Positions 9,111 through 18,555 of a stretch of 64,000 nucleotides of DNA are shown here, piece after piece. Location: the NCBI GenBank assembly GCA_947502925.1, contig CANNBS010000004.1:248001-312000 (forward strand), given 5' to 3'. Below the pieces are notes generated by a model. The model searched no databases and was not told where the DNA came from. It saw only the letters and a list, made by a program, of their open reading frames with translations. The stretch comes from an uncultured Marinicella sp. GTDB lineage: Bacteria > Pseudomonadota > Gammaproteobacteria > Xanthomonadales > Marinicellaceae. How positions within the stretch are numbered: the stretch's first letter is position 1; each line of letters begins with the position of its first letter. The position numbers were made by a program, and so were the translations under genes.

Positions 9111-10038
9111 TCGGCTAAAAAACTACTTTATCAATCGTCGTGGCCGGGAAGAATTGCCGGTGCGACTGCATTGGCGACGCTTATATGTGTTACCTTCAAA
9201 ACCGGGTTTGTTTTTCTTTTTGATTGTTTCGACCATGATGCTGGCCGGCTTAAACTTTAATAATAATATGAGCCTGATGCTGGTGTTTTTATTGTTCGGT
9301 GTTGGTCAGGTCATATTGTACAAAACATTTTTAAATCTGAAAGATGTGGTAATCAATCAAGTCCACGCTACACCGGTTTTTTTGGGGGAAGACATTGATT
9401 TAAAGGTTCAGCTCAATGCCCGGCGGCAACATTATCAAATTGTACTGGTGTCTGACAATGATGAGACTGCGGCTAATCTGGACGGTGGTTCAGCGCAATG
9501 GAACCTGCGGATTAAATCTCAACACCGCGGTTATCAAGCCGTACCGAGAATTAAAATTTTAACCCGCTATCCGCTGGGTTTAGTCACGGTATGGGCTTAC
9601 TGTCAGCCAAAAGAACAGGTACTGGTGTACCCCCGACCGGAGCAACCCTGTCCGGCTTTTCCTCAGCATGGGGGAATAGATGGTCCCGACACCAGTGTTA
9701 TTCAGGGTGATGAAATGGATGATTTGCGCAGCTATCAAAGCGGCGACCCGATTCGTGACATTGCCTGGAAAAAATCGGCCCAGGGCCAGGGAACCTTTGT
9801 AAAAAAATATCATTTAAAACAGGGCAAAGAGCTGTGTTTTGATTATAGCCAGCTGAATCTAAAAGACATTGAAAAACGATTATCACGATTGACTGCCTGG
9901 GTGGTGGAAGCTGAGCAGCAGACACTCACATACCAGTTAAAGTTGCCTCAGTTTGACAGTGGTATGGGTCGTGGTGAGCGACATTATCATGAATGCCTGA
10001 CGGCTTTGGCTGTGTTTGGTCCAGGAGGTGTGTCATAG
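9067..10038 (+). CDS. DUF58 domain-containing protein
   Basis: This membrane-anchored protein partners MoxR ATPases. Two hydrophobic segments lie near the N terminus (GLFFFLIVSTMMLAGL and SLMLVFLLFGVGQVIL). The DUF58 signature appears in the C-terminal half: GDEMDDLRSYQSGDPIRDIAWKK is the conserved LRxYxxGDxxRxIxW block. The start is uncertain because the reading frame runs back inside moxR. ATG 9067 is used here; TTG 9103, nearer the moxR stop, would give about 311 residues. Either choice overlaps moxR and implies translational coupling. The role of the complex is not known from the sequence. Confidence 0.82.
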   Translation: MNTLKRCSTAPTLFNRLKNYFINRRGREELPVRLHWRRLYVLPSKPGLFFFLIVSTMMLAGLNFNNNMSLMLVFLLFGVGQVILYKTFLNLKDVVINQVHATPVFLGEDIDLKVQLNARRQHYQIVLVSDNDETAANLDGGSAQWNLRIKSQHRGYQAVPRIKILTRYPLGLVTVWAYCQPKEQVLVYPRPEQPCPAFPQHGGIDGPDTSVIQGDEMDDLRSYQSGDPIRDIAWKKSAQGQGTFVKKYHLKQGKELCFDYSQLNLKDIEKRLSRLTAWVVEAEQQTLTYQLKLPQFDSGMGRGERHYHECLTALAVFGPGGVS

Positions 10039-10043
10039 CGCGT

Positions 10044-12038
10044 ATGGCATCACAATTATCCACCAAACAGGTGTTCTGGATTGTTCTGGCGGTGGTGGTG
10101 GCTGTCTTGCCACAGCTTTATCGCCTGCCGCTGTGGTTCGCGCCGATGATGGCAGCGGTCATCGCTTACCGTTTTTATGTGCAGGTTAAGCACATCAAAA
10201 AAGCCTATAACATCATTTTAATGATGGTCGCCATCGCCGCCTTATTGCTGATTGTTTACAGTCAGGGTTTTGGTTTATCGCGTGAAATTTCAGTCACCAT
10301 CTTAATCACCATGACGGTGTTAAAGCTGCTGGAAACCTATCGACAGCGAGATGCCCTGTTGGTGGTGATGCTATGCTATTTTGTTGCCATGACCCGATTT
10401 TTGTACTCTCAGGATTTGGTTCTGGTACTGTATTTATTACTCTCCACCTGGGTCACCACCCACGCTTTGGCCATCGTTAATTACCCACATGGAAAAGCCT
10501 GGTTTGAAAAACAGCAGATTAAAGCCAGTGTCGGCTGGCTGGCTATGGCTTTACCATTTGCGGTGCTGTTTTTTCTGGCTTTTCCACGATTGGGATCACC
10601 AATCTGGGGTTCGCCGGATATTTTTGGAGAAGGTAAAACCGGTATTTCCGATGAAATGAGCCCGGGTTCAATTATTGAGCTGTTTATGGATGATTCACCG
10701 GCTTTTCGGGTAACCTTTGCAGACGGAGAACAACCTGATAATAATCAACTTTACTGGCGCGGCCCGGTGCTCAGTGAGTTTGATGGCCGAACCTGGACCC
10801 GTCACGAATTTCGACGAACACGCGGGCAGGTGGCGTTTGATAACCGGGCCTCGGTGATTGAGTATGACATCGAAATGGAGCCCAACGGCCGGCATTATAT
10901 GTTTGGTCTGGATGTGATTGTCCAGTCGCCACGGGGTACGCTACTGTCACCGACATCGACCTTGTTTGCAATGAGTAAAGTCAATCAATTAAAACATTAT
11001 CGCTTAACCTCAGTGGTCAGTGATCGATTACATCAGGGTTTACCGGATTACCAACGTCGGTGGTTATTGGATTTTCCAGAGGATGTAAATCTGCAAACCC
11101 AATTGATGATGCAACAATGGCAAGCGACAGATGATTCTGCCTATGGCCTGATTAATAAAGCCCTTGACTGGTTTCGTACCGAGGATTATTTGTACTCTTA
11201 TGCACCGCCGGCTTTAGACAGTAATGAGGTTATTGATGAGTTCTTATATGAATCCAGACGAGGATTCTGTGAGCACTTTGCCTCCACTTTTGTGGTGATG
11301 ATGCGCATGGCCGGCTTACCGGCGCGTGTGGTAACCGGTTATCAGGGTGGGGTTGATATGGGTGACTATTTACTGGTGAAACAATCCGATGCCCATGCCT
11401 GGGCAGAAGTTTATATTGATCAGCCAAATCATGAACTGGGTGGCTATTGGCAACGGGTTGACCCGACCTCGGTGGTGTCACCGGAACGGTTATTCCAGGG
11501 ATCAGGCAATATTATTGAACAACGCCGCAGTTTTTTTGATTTTCCATGGCTGAGAGATATCAGGGAAAATATGGACCGCTACCGGTTTCGCTGGAATCAA
11601 TGGGTACGTGATTTTAATGTCAGTAAACAACAGGCACTGTTCGACGCCATTGGTATTAAGCACCGCGATGGCAAAGATCTGGCCATCGTTTTGCTGTCGG
11701 TATTGGTGGCCACCGGTGTTGTACTTTTTGTCTGGTTATGGTGGCGACAGCGGCCGAAGTACACCGATTTACAGCAATGGTATCTGCGGTTCATGGCTTT
11801 ATTTAAAAAGGACCCGGTTATTTATGCCGCTAAAGAAAGCGGTATCGAACAGGTCACGGCTCAAGTCATTGATAAGTACCCCGACTTAAAAAAATCGCTG
11901 CTGGATTTTCAGCGCTGTTATTTACGCATCCGCTATCAAAAAGAGAAACTGACCACTGACGATCAACGGCGATTGCACTATTTTTATCAGCGTGTAAAAA
12001 AAGATATGAATCAAAATAAGGTATCTGATATAAGATAG
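10044..12038 (+). CDS. TgpA-type membrane transglutaminase-like protein (DUF3488-transglutaminase core)
   Basis: The N-terminal ~190 residues contain several membrane helices (DUF3488-like). A periplasmic transglutaminase-like core follows, with a complete catalytic triad: C409 in GFCEHFAS, H451 in DAHAWAEVY and D473 in QRVDPT. One more membrane helix (about residues 550-572) and a cytosolic tail complete the 664-residue protein, as in TgpA of Pseudomonas. The ATG at 10044 is the first good start. AGGAGG at 10023-10028 lies rather far upstream (15 nt). It is the third gene of the moxR-DUF58-tgpA operon; the substrate is unknown. Confidence 0.88.
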   Translation: MASQLSTKQVFWIVLAVVVAVLPQLYRLPLWFAPMMAAVIAYRFYVQVKHIKKAYNIILMMVAIAALLLIVYSQGFGLSREISVTILITMTVLKLLETYRQRDALLVVMLCYFVAMTRFLYSQDLVLVLYLLLSTWVTTHALAIVNYPHGKAWFEKQQIKASVGWLAMALPFAVLFFLAFPRLGSPIWGSPDIFGEGKTGISDEMSPGSIIELFMDDSPAFRVTFADGEQPDNNQLYWRGPVLSEFDGRTWTRHEFRRTRGQVAFDNRASVIEYDIEMEPNGRHYMFGLDVIVQSPRGTLLSPTSTLFAMSKVNQLKHYRLTSVVSDRLHQGLPDYQRRWLLDFPEDVNLQTQLMMQQWQATDDSAYGLINKALDWFRTEDYLYSYAPPALDSNEVIDEFLYESRRGFCEHFASTFVVMMRMAGLPARVVTGYQGGVDMGDYLLVKQSDAHAWAEVYIDQPNHELGGYWQRVDPTSVVSPERLFQGSGNIIEQRRSFFDFPWLRDIRENMDRYRFRWNQWVRDFNVSKQQALFDAIGIKHRDGKDLAIVLLSVLVATGVVLFVWLWWRQRPKYTDLQQWYLRFMALFKKDPVIYAAKESGIEQVTAQVIDKYPDLKKSLLDFQRCYLRIRYQKEKLTTDDQRRLHYFYQRVKKDMNQNKVSDIR

Positions 12039-12042
12039 TCTA

Positions 12043-13869
12043 ATGCATTATCAAATCAAGCAAGTAAAATTCAGCCTCAAAACCAATCAGCTCATTCATG
12101 ACACAGAACGTATTGCGCTGACGGATAAAACTGCAGTGGCGTTGTCTCTGTTTTTACAAAATCCACAAAACATTATCAGCAAAGATGATTTTATGCAGGC
12201 CGTCTGGGGTGATGTCATTGTCAGTGAGGCTTCTTTATTTAAACAGATTCAAATCTGCCGAGGTTTGTTGCAACAAATTGGTTTGCCTGAAGACAGCATT
12301 GAAAATGTTTACGGCAGAGGCTACCGACTAAAATATGCAGTAATCGAGCTCAGTGAGGATGACACTAATGGATTTGACGCCGGACAACCACAGACCTTAT
12401 TCCGCCGAACAGTCATTACCGGCGCAGTATTGGCATTATTATTTATTTTTATCTATGGTGTCACTGGTTGGCTTAATCCAAACCAGCCGAGCCAGTTGCT
12501 CAGTGACGCTAAAAAACAAAGCATTGTTGAATTGTCCAAATCAGATTGGCAGGTCGGATTAAAACATATCAACGATTTACTGGCAGAAAATGATGAATAT
12601 TCAATGACGGACCTGGGCTTTTTATACCAACAACAGGGTCAGGCGCTGTTGGAATTACAACGGTATCAGGAAAGTGCACAATCATTACATCAAGCCACCG
12701 ACTACTTTAAACAAGCACAAAATTCAAAACGATTGGGTGAAACTCATATCTTGCTTTCGCGGGCTTATGGCGCTTTAGGTCAGAAACATGAACAAACCGA
12801 TCAGGTGAAGCAGGCGGTGGCATTATTTATCGACTCAGATAATACGGCACAGCTGGTAGATGCCTTAATGGAGCTGGCTTTTTTACATAAAAAATCCGGT
12901 GATTTTGACGCTGCCATTAAGACCTATCAACAGGCAGCAGATCGAGCCAAACAGGGCGGCGATCCGGTCGGACAAATGATGGCACTGAATAATCTGGCTG
13001 CCACTTATCTGGTGATGAATGATGTGGATAAAGCGCAACAATTACTGCAGCAAGGTTTAAACCTGAGTTTAGAAATTGGTGAAGGTCGTTACATTGCTTC
13101 GGCTTACAGCATGATGAGCCAGATCTATTTGCAGAAAAACCTACCCCATAAAGCCATCGGGCAGATACAAGAAGCCCTGAAGTATCAACTTAAAAGCAAC
13201 AGTGGTCGGGGCTTAAATCCGAAATTAATGACTTTAAACTATCTATTGGTGGTGACTTTTCAAAGCCAACAAGCCGATGCGCTGTTACAGCTTACCCAGC
13301 GATATGTCGAACGACTTAATCAGACCTCACCGATGGCCATTGTACAACTGTATCAGGGCATGAATTTAGCCCATCAAGAGAAATGGACTGAGGCAGCAAC
13401 CCGATTACAAAGTGCCTGGCAGGCCTCTCAGGTGAATAATTTTAATTACCAAAGACCGATGTTACTGGCTTATTTTGCTTTAAGTCATGCCCGCAGTGAA
13501 CAACCAATTAAAGCCATTGAAGCGGCTCAAAAAGTTATGGCGATGGAAGACGCTGAGGCACATGAGCAGGGGCTTTCAAAAATAGCCCTGGCCTGGGCTT
13601 ATCTTTCATTGGAAAATAACAGTCAACACCAGCAAGTCATGGCTGATATTGACGAGTTTGAAATCGAAAACTGGTTATTTTTGGCGCAACAGTACTGGCA
13701 ATTGAAATTAAAAAACACATCACAATCTGATTTATCTTATGAACTATATCAGAATCGACTACAAGAAGTCATAACCAGGCAACAGTCTTTGAGTCAATCA
13801 TCACGGGTGGATGAACGCGTCATCAATCAGTTAACGAAAAAAATAAATGGCATGATTGCAAAGTTGTAG
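12043..13869 (+). CDS. CadC-like transmembrane transcriptional regulator with TPR sensor domain
   Basis: Residues 1-100 form an OmpR/CadC-type winged helix (ALTDKTAVALSLFLQNPQNIISKDDFMQAVWGD, then ENVYGRGYRLKY is the wing). A single membrane helix spans about residues 122-146. The rest (about 150-600) is a run of TPR-like helical repeats, e.g. ALMELAFLHKKSGDFDAAIKTYQQA. There is no receiver domain, so signalling is likely one-component across the membrane. It starts 4 bp after the tgpA stop, so it is probably part of that operon and may control it or the secreted beta-helix genes that follow. The target is an inference only. Confidence 0.82.
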   Translation: MHYQIKQVKFSLKTNQLIHDTERIALTDKTAVALSLFLQNPQNIISKDDFMQAVWGDVIVSEASLFKQIQICRGLLQQIGLPEDSIENVYGRGYRLKYAVIELSEDDTNGFDAGQPQTLFRRTVITGAVLALLFIFIYGVTGWLNPNQPSQLLSDAKKQSIVELSKSDWQVGLKHINDLLAENDEYSMTDLGFLYQQQGQALLELQRYQESAQSLHQATDYFKQAQNSKRLGETHILLSRAYGALGQKHEQTDQVKQAVALFIDSDNTAQLVDALMELAFLHKKSGDFDAAIKTYQQAADRAKQGGDPVGQMMALNNLAATYLVMNDVDKAQQLLQQGLNLSLEIGEGRYIASAYSMMSQIYLQKNLPHKAIGQIQEALKYQLKSNSGRGLNPKLMTLNYLLVVTFQSQQADALLQLTQRYVERLNQTSPMAIVQLYQGMNLAHQEKWTEAATRLQSAWQASQVNNFNYQRPMLLAYFALSHARSEQPIKAIEAAQKVMAMEDAEAHEQGLSKIALAWAYLSLENNSQHQQVMADIDEFEIENWLFLAQQYWQLKLKNTSQSDLSYELYQNRLQEVITRQQSLSQSSRVDERVINQLTKKINGMIAKL

Positions 13870-13886
13870 AGAAAACCTTAAAAAAG

Positions 13887-14588
13887 TTAGTGATCAAGAT
13901 TAATTTTTATAAAACAGTTTTGATTAAGCAGATAATTATCGGCTAAGGGGGCTTGATTAGCCTGAATGGTATGCTTGTTATTCATGATAATTCGGTGGTT
14001 GCCGTGACAACTGAGACCACCACCCAGTTCTTCGGCTCTATTATTTTGAATCAAACTGTCGATTATTTGTAATTCCACAGGCGACCCTGATACGGCCATA
14101 CCGCCGCCATGATTGGTGGCAATATTGTTTTCAACCACAGAGTCTTGCAGGTAAACTTTAGCCGGTCCGGTAATTTTTAAACCACCCCCAAAATCACTAT
14201 GTCCATTAATTAAGCGCAATTGTATTAACTGAATACTGGTGTTCATTGCGCTATGTAATTCCTGTTGTTTGATGGTAACAGGCCTGTGAACATTAAATCC
14301 TGAAATAATACTTTTTTGTGAGTTGTTTCTGAGTGGTTTCCAATCGGCGCAATCAGACAGACCGCCAATAATACGGGCTCGAGGGCTATTAATTTCAATG
14401 GGTGGATAGACTGTCCCGGTTGTCAGATATAAGGTATTATGCGCTTGAATAGCCTGATTTAAGCGTTCAGGAGGGTAGTGACAGTTTAGACCACTACCCA
14501 CCGTAATTCTTGATTTATGGAATTCAGTGGCACCTGAGTGAAGCATGCCACTGAACAATAATAATGTCATAAACCAACGAACACCCAT
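13887..14588 (-). CDS. Secreted beta-helix (Pmp-like) protein, short paralogue
   Basis: A signal peptide (about residues 1-20) is followed by a body resembling the first half of the upstream gene product: VGSG-x-CHYPP, then repeats such as NNIATNHGGGMAVSG and NNRAEELGGGLSCHG. These NN..x..GGG units are typical of chlamydial-Pmp-like right-handed beta-helices. At 233 residues it is less than half the size of its neighbour and lacks that protein's C-terminal tail IIFINGFE, so it may be a shortened duplicate. Its ATG overlaps the upstream stop (TAATG at 14586-14590 on the minus strand), so the two are translationally coupled. Confidence 0.68.
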   Translation of the reverse strand: MGVRWFMTLLLFSGMLHSGATEFHKSRITVGSGLNCHYPPERLNQAIQAHNTLYLTTGTVYPPIEINSPRARIIGGLSDCADWKPLRNNSQKSIISGFNVHRPVTIKQQELHSAMNTSIQLIQLRLINGHSDFGGGLKITGPAKVYLQDSVVENNIATNHGGGMAVSGSPVELQIIDSLIQNNRAEELGGGLSCHGNHRIIMNNKHTIQANQAPLADNYLLNQNCFIKINLDH

Positions 14589-16318
14589 TACTCAAAACCA
14601 TTAATGAAAATGATATCCAGATTGGCTTCATAGGCTCCGGCATCGTAAGGCCCTAAATGGTTGGGTATGCCAGGCTCATCCACGCCCCGGTCACGATCTT
14701 CAAGGTCAGGGTAGCTGGCGCCAACAAAAGCCGACTCATCGCAGGCATCGATGGCCGGTGAGGCCGGTGATAAGCGGTAATTGCTTTGGACTTTATTCAC
14801 AAACATCGGGTCTTGTGTGCTGATAAACCCCACATTGCCGGTTAAAGAGGCTGACTCAGTGGCAAACACACAATCCCATTGCATTAAGCTGTTATTTTGT
14901 CCGGCATCAAAAAAGCCAAGGATGTCTGAACTGTTGTGGTCGATGATGCTGTTAAAAATATTAATGGTATGTTGGCTGTCATTTCTGAGGTTTATCAGTG
15001 GTAAGGTGGTGGTATTATTGGCCGCAGTCGTGTAAAACATATCCACATTGGAGCCTTCAGCAGGCGCACCGCTGACCCGAATTAAAGTGGTTGCGGAGTC
15101 ATCGTTAAAATGTCGGTTGTTAATGATTAAATTACTTTCCAGACGCAGGTAGGAATAGGCATCTAGATTAAAGGCACTGACACTGTTGCCCATGTTGCCG
15201 TCTATGCGGGTTTGCGAAATATTAGCCACACCGCCTTCAAATAAGTCACCGGCACCGCCATAACTTTCTGTATCACCGTCAACGGAGATTAAAAGATTAT
15301 TCGATAATGAAGAACAGCGCTCATTATCCCAGCAATCGCCGGGTAATCGGCGCATTACAAACACTGCCTGATCCTGAACCGAAAATCCACCGCCAAAGAA
15401 TGTGCCGATATTGGATTCAATGCGCCCGTTAATCGCTTCAAAACGGGTCCCCTGACCGGCCAGATATACGCCACCGCCACTTTCAACTTCTTCCGTGTCT
15501 GCGATATTGAGCACGATGCTGGCAGGATGTTCCAAAGAACCTTTTATTTCCATTTGGGTGCCGCCAAGCAACAAGGCGCCCCCACCGACTTCCGCGATGT
15601 TTCTTAAAATCCCAAATTCTGCCTGTAGTGGCGGCAGACTGTCACCGCTGTTCATTTGGATGTCACATTGGGTGTCGGCATAGATGCCGCCACCATAAGT
15701 GGCTTGGTTGTTGTTAATGGCAGACAAGCCCAACATGGTGACGGTGCCTTGATTGTCACAATAAATACCACCACCTGATACAGACTGATTGTTTCGAATG
15801 ATACTGTTGCTGATTAACAGCTGAGCATCGGGCCCACTGACCTTAATACCGCCCCCGGTACCACCGGTGTTGTCATAGACCACCGATTCGGCCAGTAACA
15901 ATTGACTGTTACCTCCGATTTGAATGCCGCCGGCGCCTTCAGGATCGTTATTCAGGCCATTAAAAATTTCAAAACCGTCAATCACGATTAAGGCTTTGGC
16001 AGCCTGTTGGGCATTGATGCGCACGACATTGTTATTAACCACTGAACGCCATTTTGATTTCTCCGCACTGCGAACACCATTGGCGGCATCGGTGCAGTTC
16101 AGATAGCCACCGGTAAACCATTTGGGTTTGGTGATTTCAAATTGGTTACTGAAAGCACCTTGTGTGGTGACCCGGACAAAGACATCATTATCATTATAGG
16201 CATCGGTCAGGTTGTTGTAATCACAGGCCGCATCGCTACCGACAGTAACAAAAGCGTGTGATTGTATCTGCCATAAACCGGCGATGACCATTATTAAGGT
16301 ATATAGACTTTTTTTCAT
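14588..16318 (-). CDS. Secreted right-handed beta-helix protein with IFxxGFE tail
   Basis: A signal peptide (MKKSLYTLIMVIAGLWQIQSHA) is followed by many NN..GGGI/GGGV repeats (for example IIRNNQSVSGGGIYC and SNIGTFFGGGFSV), the pattern of parallel beta-helix surface proteins. Near the end, the segment SPASPAIDACDES then PYDAGAYE is the common closing block of such proteins. The final residues LDIIFINGFE form a tail shared in type with three other secreted proteins in this window (ends at 18497, 51343 and 60408). Function could be adhesion or carbohydrate contact; nothing catalytic is seen. It is the first gene of a two-gene operon, divergent from a further beta-helix gene. Confidence 0.75.
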   Translation of the reverse strand: MKKSLYTLIMVIAGLWQIQSHAFVTVGSDAACDYNNLTDAYNDNDVFVRVTTQGAFSNQFEITKPKWFTGGYLNCTDAANGVRSAEKSKWRSVVNNNVVRINAQQAAKALIVIDGFEIFNGLNNDPEGAGGIQIGGNSQLLLAESVVYDNTGGTGGGIKVSGPDAQLLISNSIIRNNQSVSGGGIYCDNQGTVTMLGLSAINNNQATYGGGIYADTQCDIQMNSGDSLPPLQAEFGILRNIAEVGGGALLLGGTQMEIKGSLEHPASIVLNIADTEEVESGGGVYLAGQGTRFEAINGRIESNIGTFFGGGFSVQDQAVFVMRRLPGDCWDNERCSSLSNNLLISVDGDTESYGGAGDLFEGGVANISQTRIDGNMGNSVSAFNLDAYSYLRLESNLIINNRHFNDDSATTLIRVSGAPAEGSNVDMFYTTAANNTTTLPLINLRNDSQHTINIFNSIIDHNSSDILGFFDAGQNNSLMQWDCVFATESASLTGNVGFISTQDPMFVNKVQSNYRLSPASPAIDACDESAFVGASYPDLEDRDRGVDEPGIPNHLGPYDAGAYEANLDIIFINGFE

Positions 16319-16361
16319 TTTTGCTCTTTTTTTGTTAAGTGGCTGTATTACATGGTTTTGA

Positions 16362-16400
16362 AGTCTGAAAAGCCTGAAAAGAGTCTGAAACAGTCTGAAA
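16362..16400. repeat. Four 10-bp-spaced direct repeats (AGTCTGAAA) in a divergent promoter region
   Basis: AGTCTGAAA begins at 16362, 16382 and 16392, with AGCCTGAAA at 16371. The spacing of 9-11 bp puts them on one face of the DNA. They lie in the 193-bp gap between the divergently transcribed beta-helix genes, 44-82 bp from the minus-strand start. An operator for a shared regulator is the simplest reading. Confidence 0.55.
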
Positions 16401-16511
16401 ACTGATAAAAACGGATTATTTCACTAAGTTATGTCATGAATTTTTGTGTTTTTACGAACTTAAGTGATAGGCAGCTTATAAAGGTGCCATTTTTTTAAAA
16501 GGAGTAAAGCA

Positions 16512-18497
16512 ATGAAAAAGTTTATCGTATTAATCATGACAGTGATGAGTTTGCCGGCGGCAGCCTTTAGTTTTTGGCCAGGTGGAGCCGCACCGTGTAA
16601 TACCACTTTGCAAGCCTGTATTGATGGCAGCCCAAATGGTGAGTATATCGAAATTCGTACCAATGGCTCCATCAATGAAAGTATTGTTGCCACGGGTTCT
16701 AAGTCGTTGGTGGCCGGTAATGGCTATAAACCCAAATTTTCTGCAGGTAATAATATAATGGTGTATTCTAATGGGGGTACGGTTCGGGTCAAGGGTCTCA
16801 CTATGCTTGGTGGTAGCCTGCAAGTGGTTGGTACTGGTGCGCCGCATTCTATTTATGTGACCCATAATGATGTTACCCACACCAATGCCAATGTTGGTAG
16901 TATCCGAGTCTATAACACCAGTAACGATGATATAAATTTTGATGTCAGTTATAACCGGGTCCACACCACATTCAGAAACACTCTGTCAGACCCTGTTGGT
17001 ACCATCAGCGTTTATAAAACACTTGGTAATGGTACCGCCACCGGTCGTGTTTACGGTAACACGGTGACAGCGGTGGGGATTGAATCCCGCGGTATTATGT
17101 TAAATGAATTGGTGGGAGGTGGTATTGATATGAATATCATTGGTAATGAAATCTACGGTGCCACTCAGGGTGGTGTTTATGTGCTAAGCGAACATAATAA
17201 CAGCGATATTCATGCCAAAATTGGTAGCAATGCCTTTTATCGCCACGATGATTTTTATTTCCCCTCAGGCGTTCATCTTGAGGCACTTGATGGTGATATT
17301 GAGGCGGAAATCGTTAATAACAGTATGATTGAATCACGTTATGGCGTGGACATTATTGAGGTGCCCGGTGCCATGGTCGATGCCTATGTCTATAATAATC
17401 TGGTGGCTTATGGCATTACCGGGTTTTATTTTCCTGCGGCCGCAACCGTGACGCATGATTATAATTTGGTGTATGCAGTGACCGGAAATACCGGATACAC
17501 GCCGGGACCGAATGCATTATCGGTTAACCCGCAGATTGTGGGCTTGCAAAATGCCCGTTTACGCCCCGCTTCCCCGGCGATTGACAGTGCCCAATCTTTT
17601 GCTTTATTTGCCTTGGGCTCCAGTCCTTTTATTGATGCCGATGGTGGCATACGGATGAAGAAAAAAGGCGGTGGAGCAGCCCAGTTAGATATTGGCGCCT
17701 ATGAATCCGGGGATGTGTTTTACACCCATGTCAATAATAATATATCCAGTTCACATATCAGCTCCCTGAATCATCCGGATTTAAATGGAGACAGTGGTGC
17801 CGATGACATTCATATCACCTCGAATTGGTCCCATAATGGTGCAGCTGGTCCATATAATAATGATAATGAAGGTGTTTATTATACCGGTGGAAAATGGCGT
17901 ATTTTTAATGAAGGTTTGTTAGATATTGCCTCAAATGCCGCTTTTAATGTGGTTAAATTTGGTGCCACAACAAATACTTTTGAACACGAAGTGACAGCTG
18001 CGGGTAATAATTACACCACCATCAACAATTCCGGACTGGACGGAGCGTCGCAACGTATTTTACAAGTGACACAACATTATACAGGCACCTATAATGATCA
18101 CCCGCCCGGGGTCTGGTACGGTTTTGGTAAATGGAACATCAGTAATCTGGATTTGGTCAATATTCCCGATGGTGCCAATTATAATGTCTATTACCAGGAG
18201 CCCAGTAAAAGTGCCTGGGAGCATGTGGCTACTGCAGCTAACATAATAAGTAACTGGACTGTGTTAGATAACCCCATTATTAATGGTGTGCCCTGTGCTC
18301 AGGTGCATGTTACCCAAAGTGCTTCTCAAGGCGTCTTTAACGAACACCCCGTTGGCGTCTGGTATACAGGTGGCCGTTGGAGTGTTTACAATCAGGATGA
18401 AGTTGCGATGCCTGAAGGTGCGGCTTTTCATGTGGTGGTGAGCCCTGAGCAGGTGGCAGCCTGTTCGGATTTAATATTTAAAGACAGTTTTGATTAA
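16512..18497 (+). CDS. Secreted beta-helix protein with three C-terminal repeats and IFxDxFD tail
   Basis: A signal peptide (about residues 1-19) is followed by a parallel beta-helix-like region to about residue 345 and the closing block RLRPASPAIDSAQ, then LDIGAYESG. From about residue 400 there are three related ~80-residue modules with the pattern T-x2-N, N..Y(N)..P.GVWY.GG.W.I(F/Y)N.D, then P.GA.(F/Y)(N/H)V. They lie roughly at 400-485, 486-564 and 565-650. The last residues SDLIFKDSFD match in type the tails of three other secreted proteins in the window. AGGAG at 16498-16503 supports the ATG. Function unknown; extracellular binding is plausible. Confidence 0.73.
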   Translation: MKKFIVLIMTVMSLPAAAFSFWPGGAAPCNTTLQACIDGSPNGEYIEIRTNGSINESIVATGSKSLVAGNGYKPKFSAGNNIMVYSNGGTVRVKGLTMLGGSLQVVGTGAPHSIYVTHNDVTHTNANVGSIRVYNTSNDDINFDVSYNRVHTTFRNTLSDPVGTISVYKTLGNGTATGRVYGNTVTAVGIESRGIMLNELVGGGIDMNIIGNEIYGATQGGVYVLSEHNNSDIHAKIGSNAFYRHDDFYFPSGVHLEALDGDIEAEIVNNSMIESRYGVDIIEVPGAMVDAYVYNNLVAYGITGFYFPAAATVTHDYNLVYAVTGNTGYTPGPNALSVNPQIVGLQNARLRPASPAIDSAQSFALFALGSSPFIDADGGIRMKKKGGGAAQLDIGAYESGDVFYTHVNNNISSSHISSLNHPDLNGDSGADDIHITSNWSHNGAAGPYNNDNEGVYYTGGKWRIFNEGLLDIASNAAFNVVKFGATTNTFEHEVTAAGNNYTTINNSGLDGASQRILQVTQHYTGTYNDHPPGVWYGFGKWNISNLDLVNIPDGANYNVYYQEPSKSAWEHVATAANIISNWTVLDNPIINGVPCAQVHVTQSASQGVFNEHPVGVWYTGGRWSVYNQDEVAMPEGAAFHVVVSPEQVAACSDLIFKDSFD

Positions 18498-18514
18498 ACC
18501 GCGATAAAAAAATG

Positions 18515-18545
18515 AAAGCCCGGCTAATTAGTCCGGGCTTTTATG
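18515..18545. terminator. Bidirectional intrinsic terminator
   Basis: A perfect 9-bp stem AAAGCCCGG (18515-18523) pairs with CCGGGCTTT (18533-18541) around a 9-nt loop. There is a short T-run on the plus strand and a run of seven A upstream (18506-18512), which gives a T-run on the minus strand. It lies between the convergent beta-helix gene and nnrS. Confidence 0.85.
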
Positions 18546-18555
18546 TGGTCAGGCA

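Noticed and set aside
16362..16400. Possible CRISPR-like array
   Set aside because: The repeats are only 9 bp with no spacers of regular length; an operator is the better reading.
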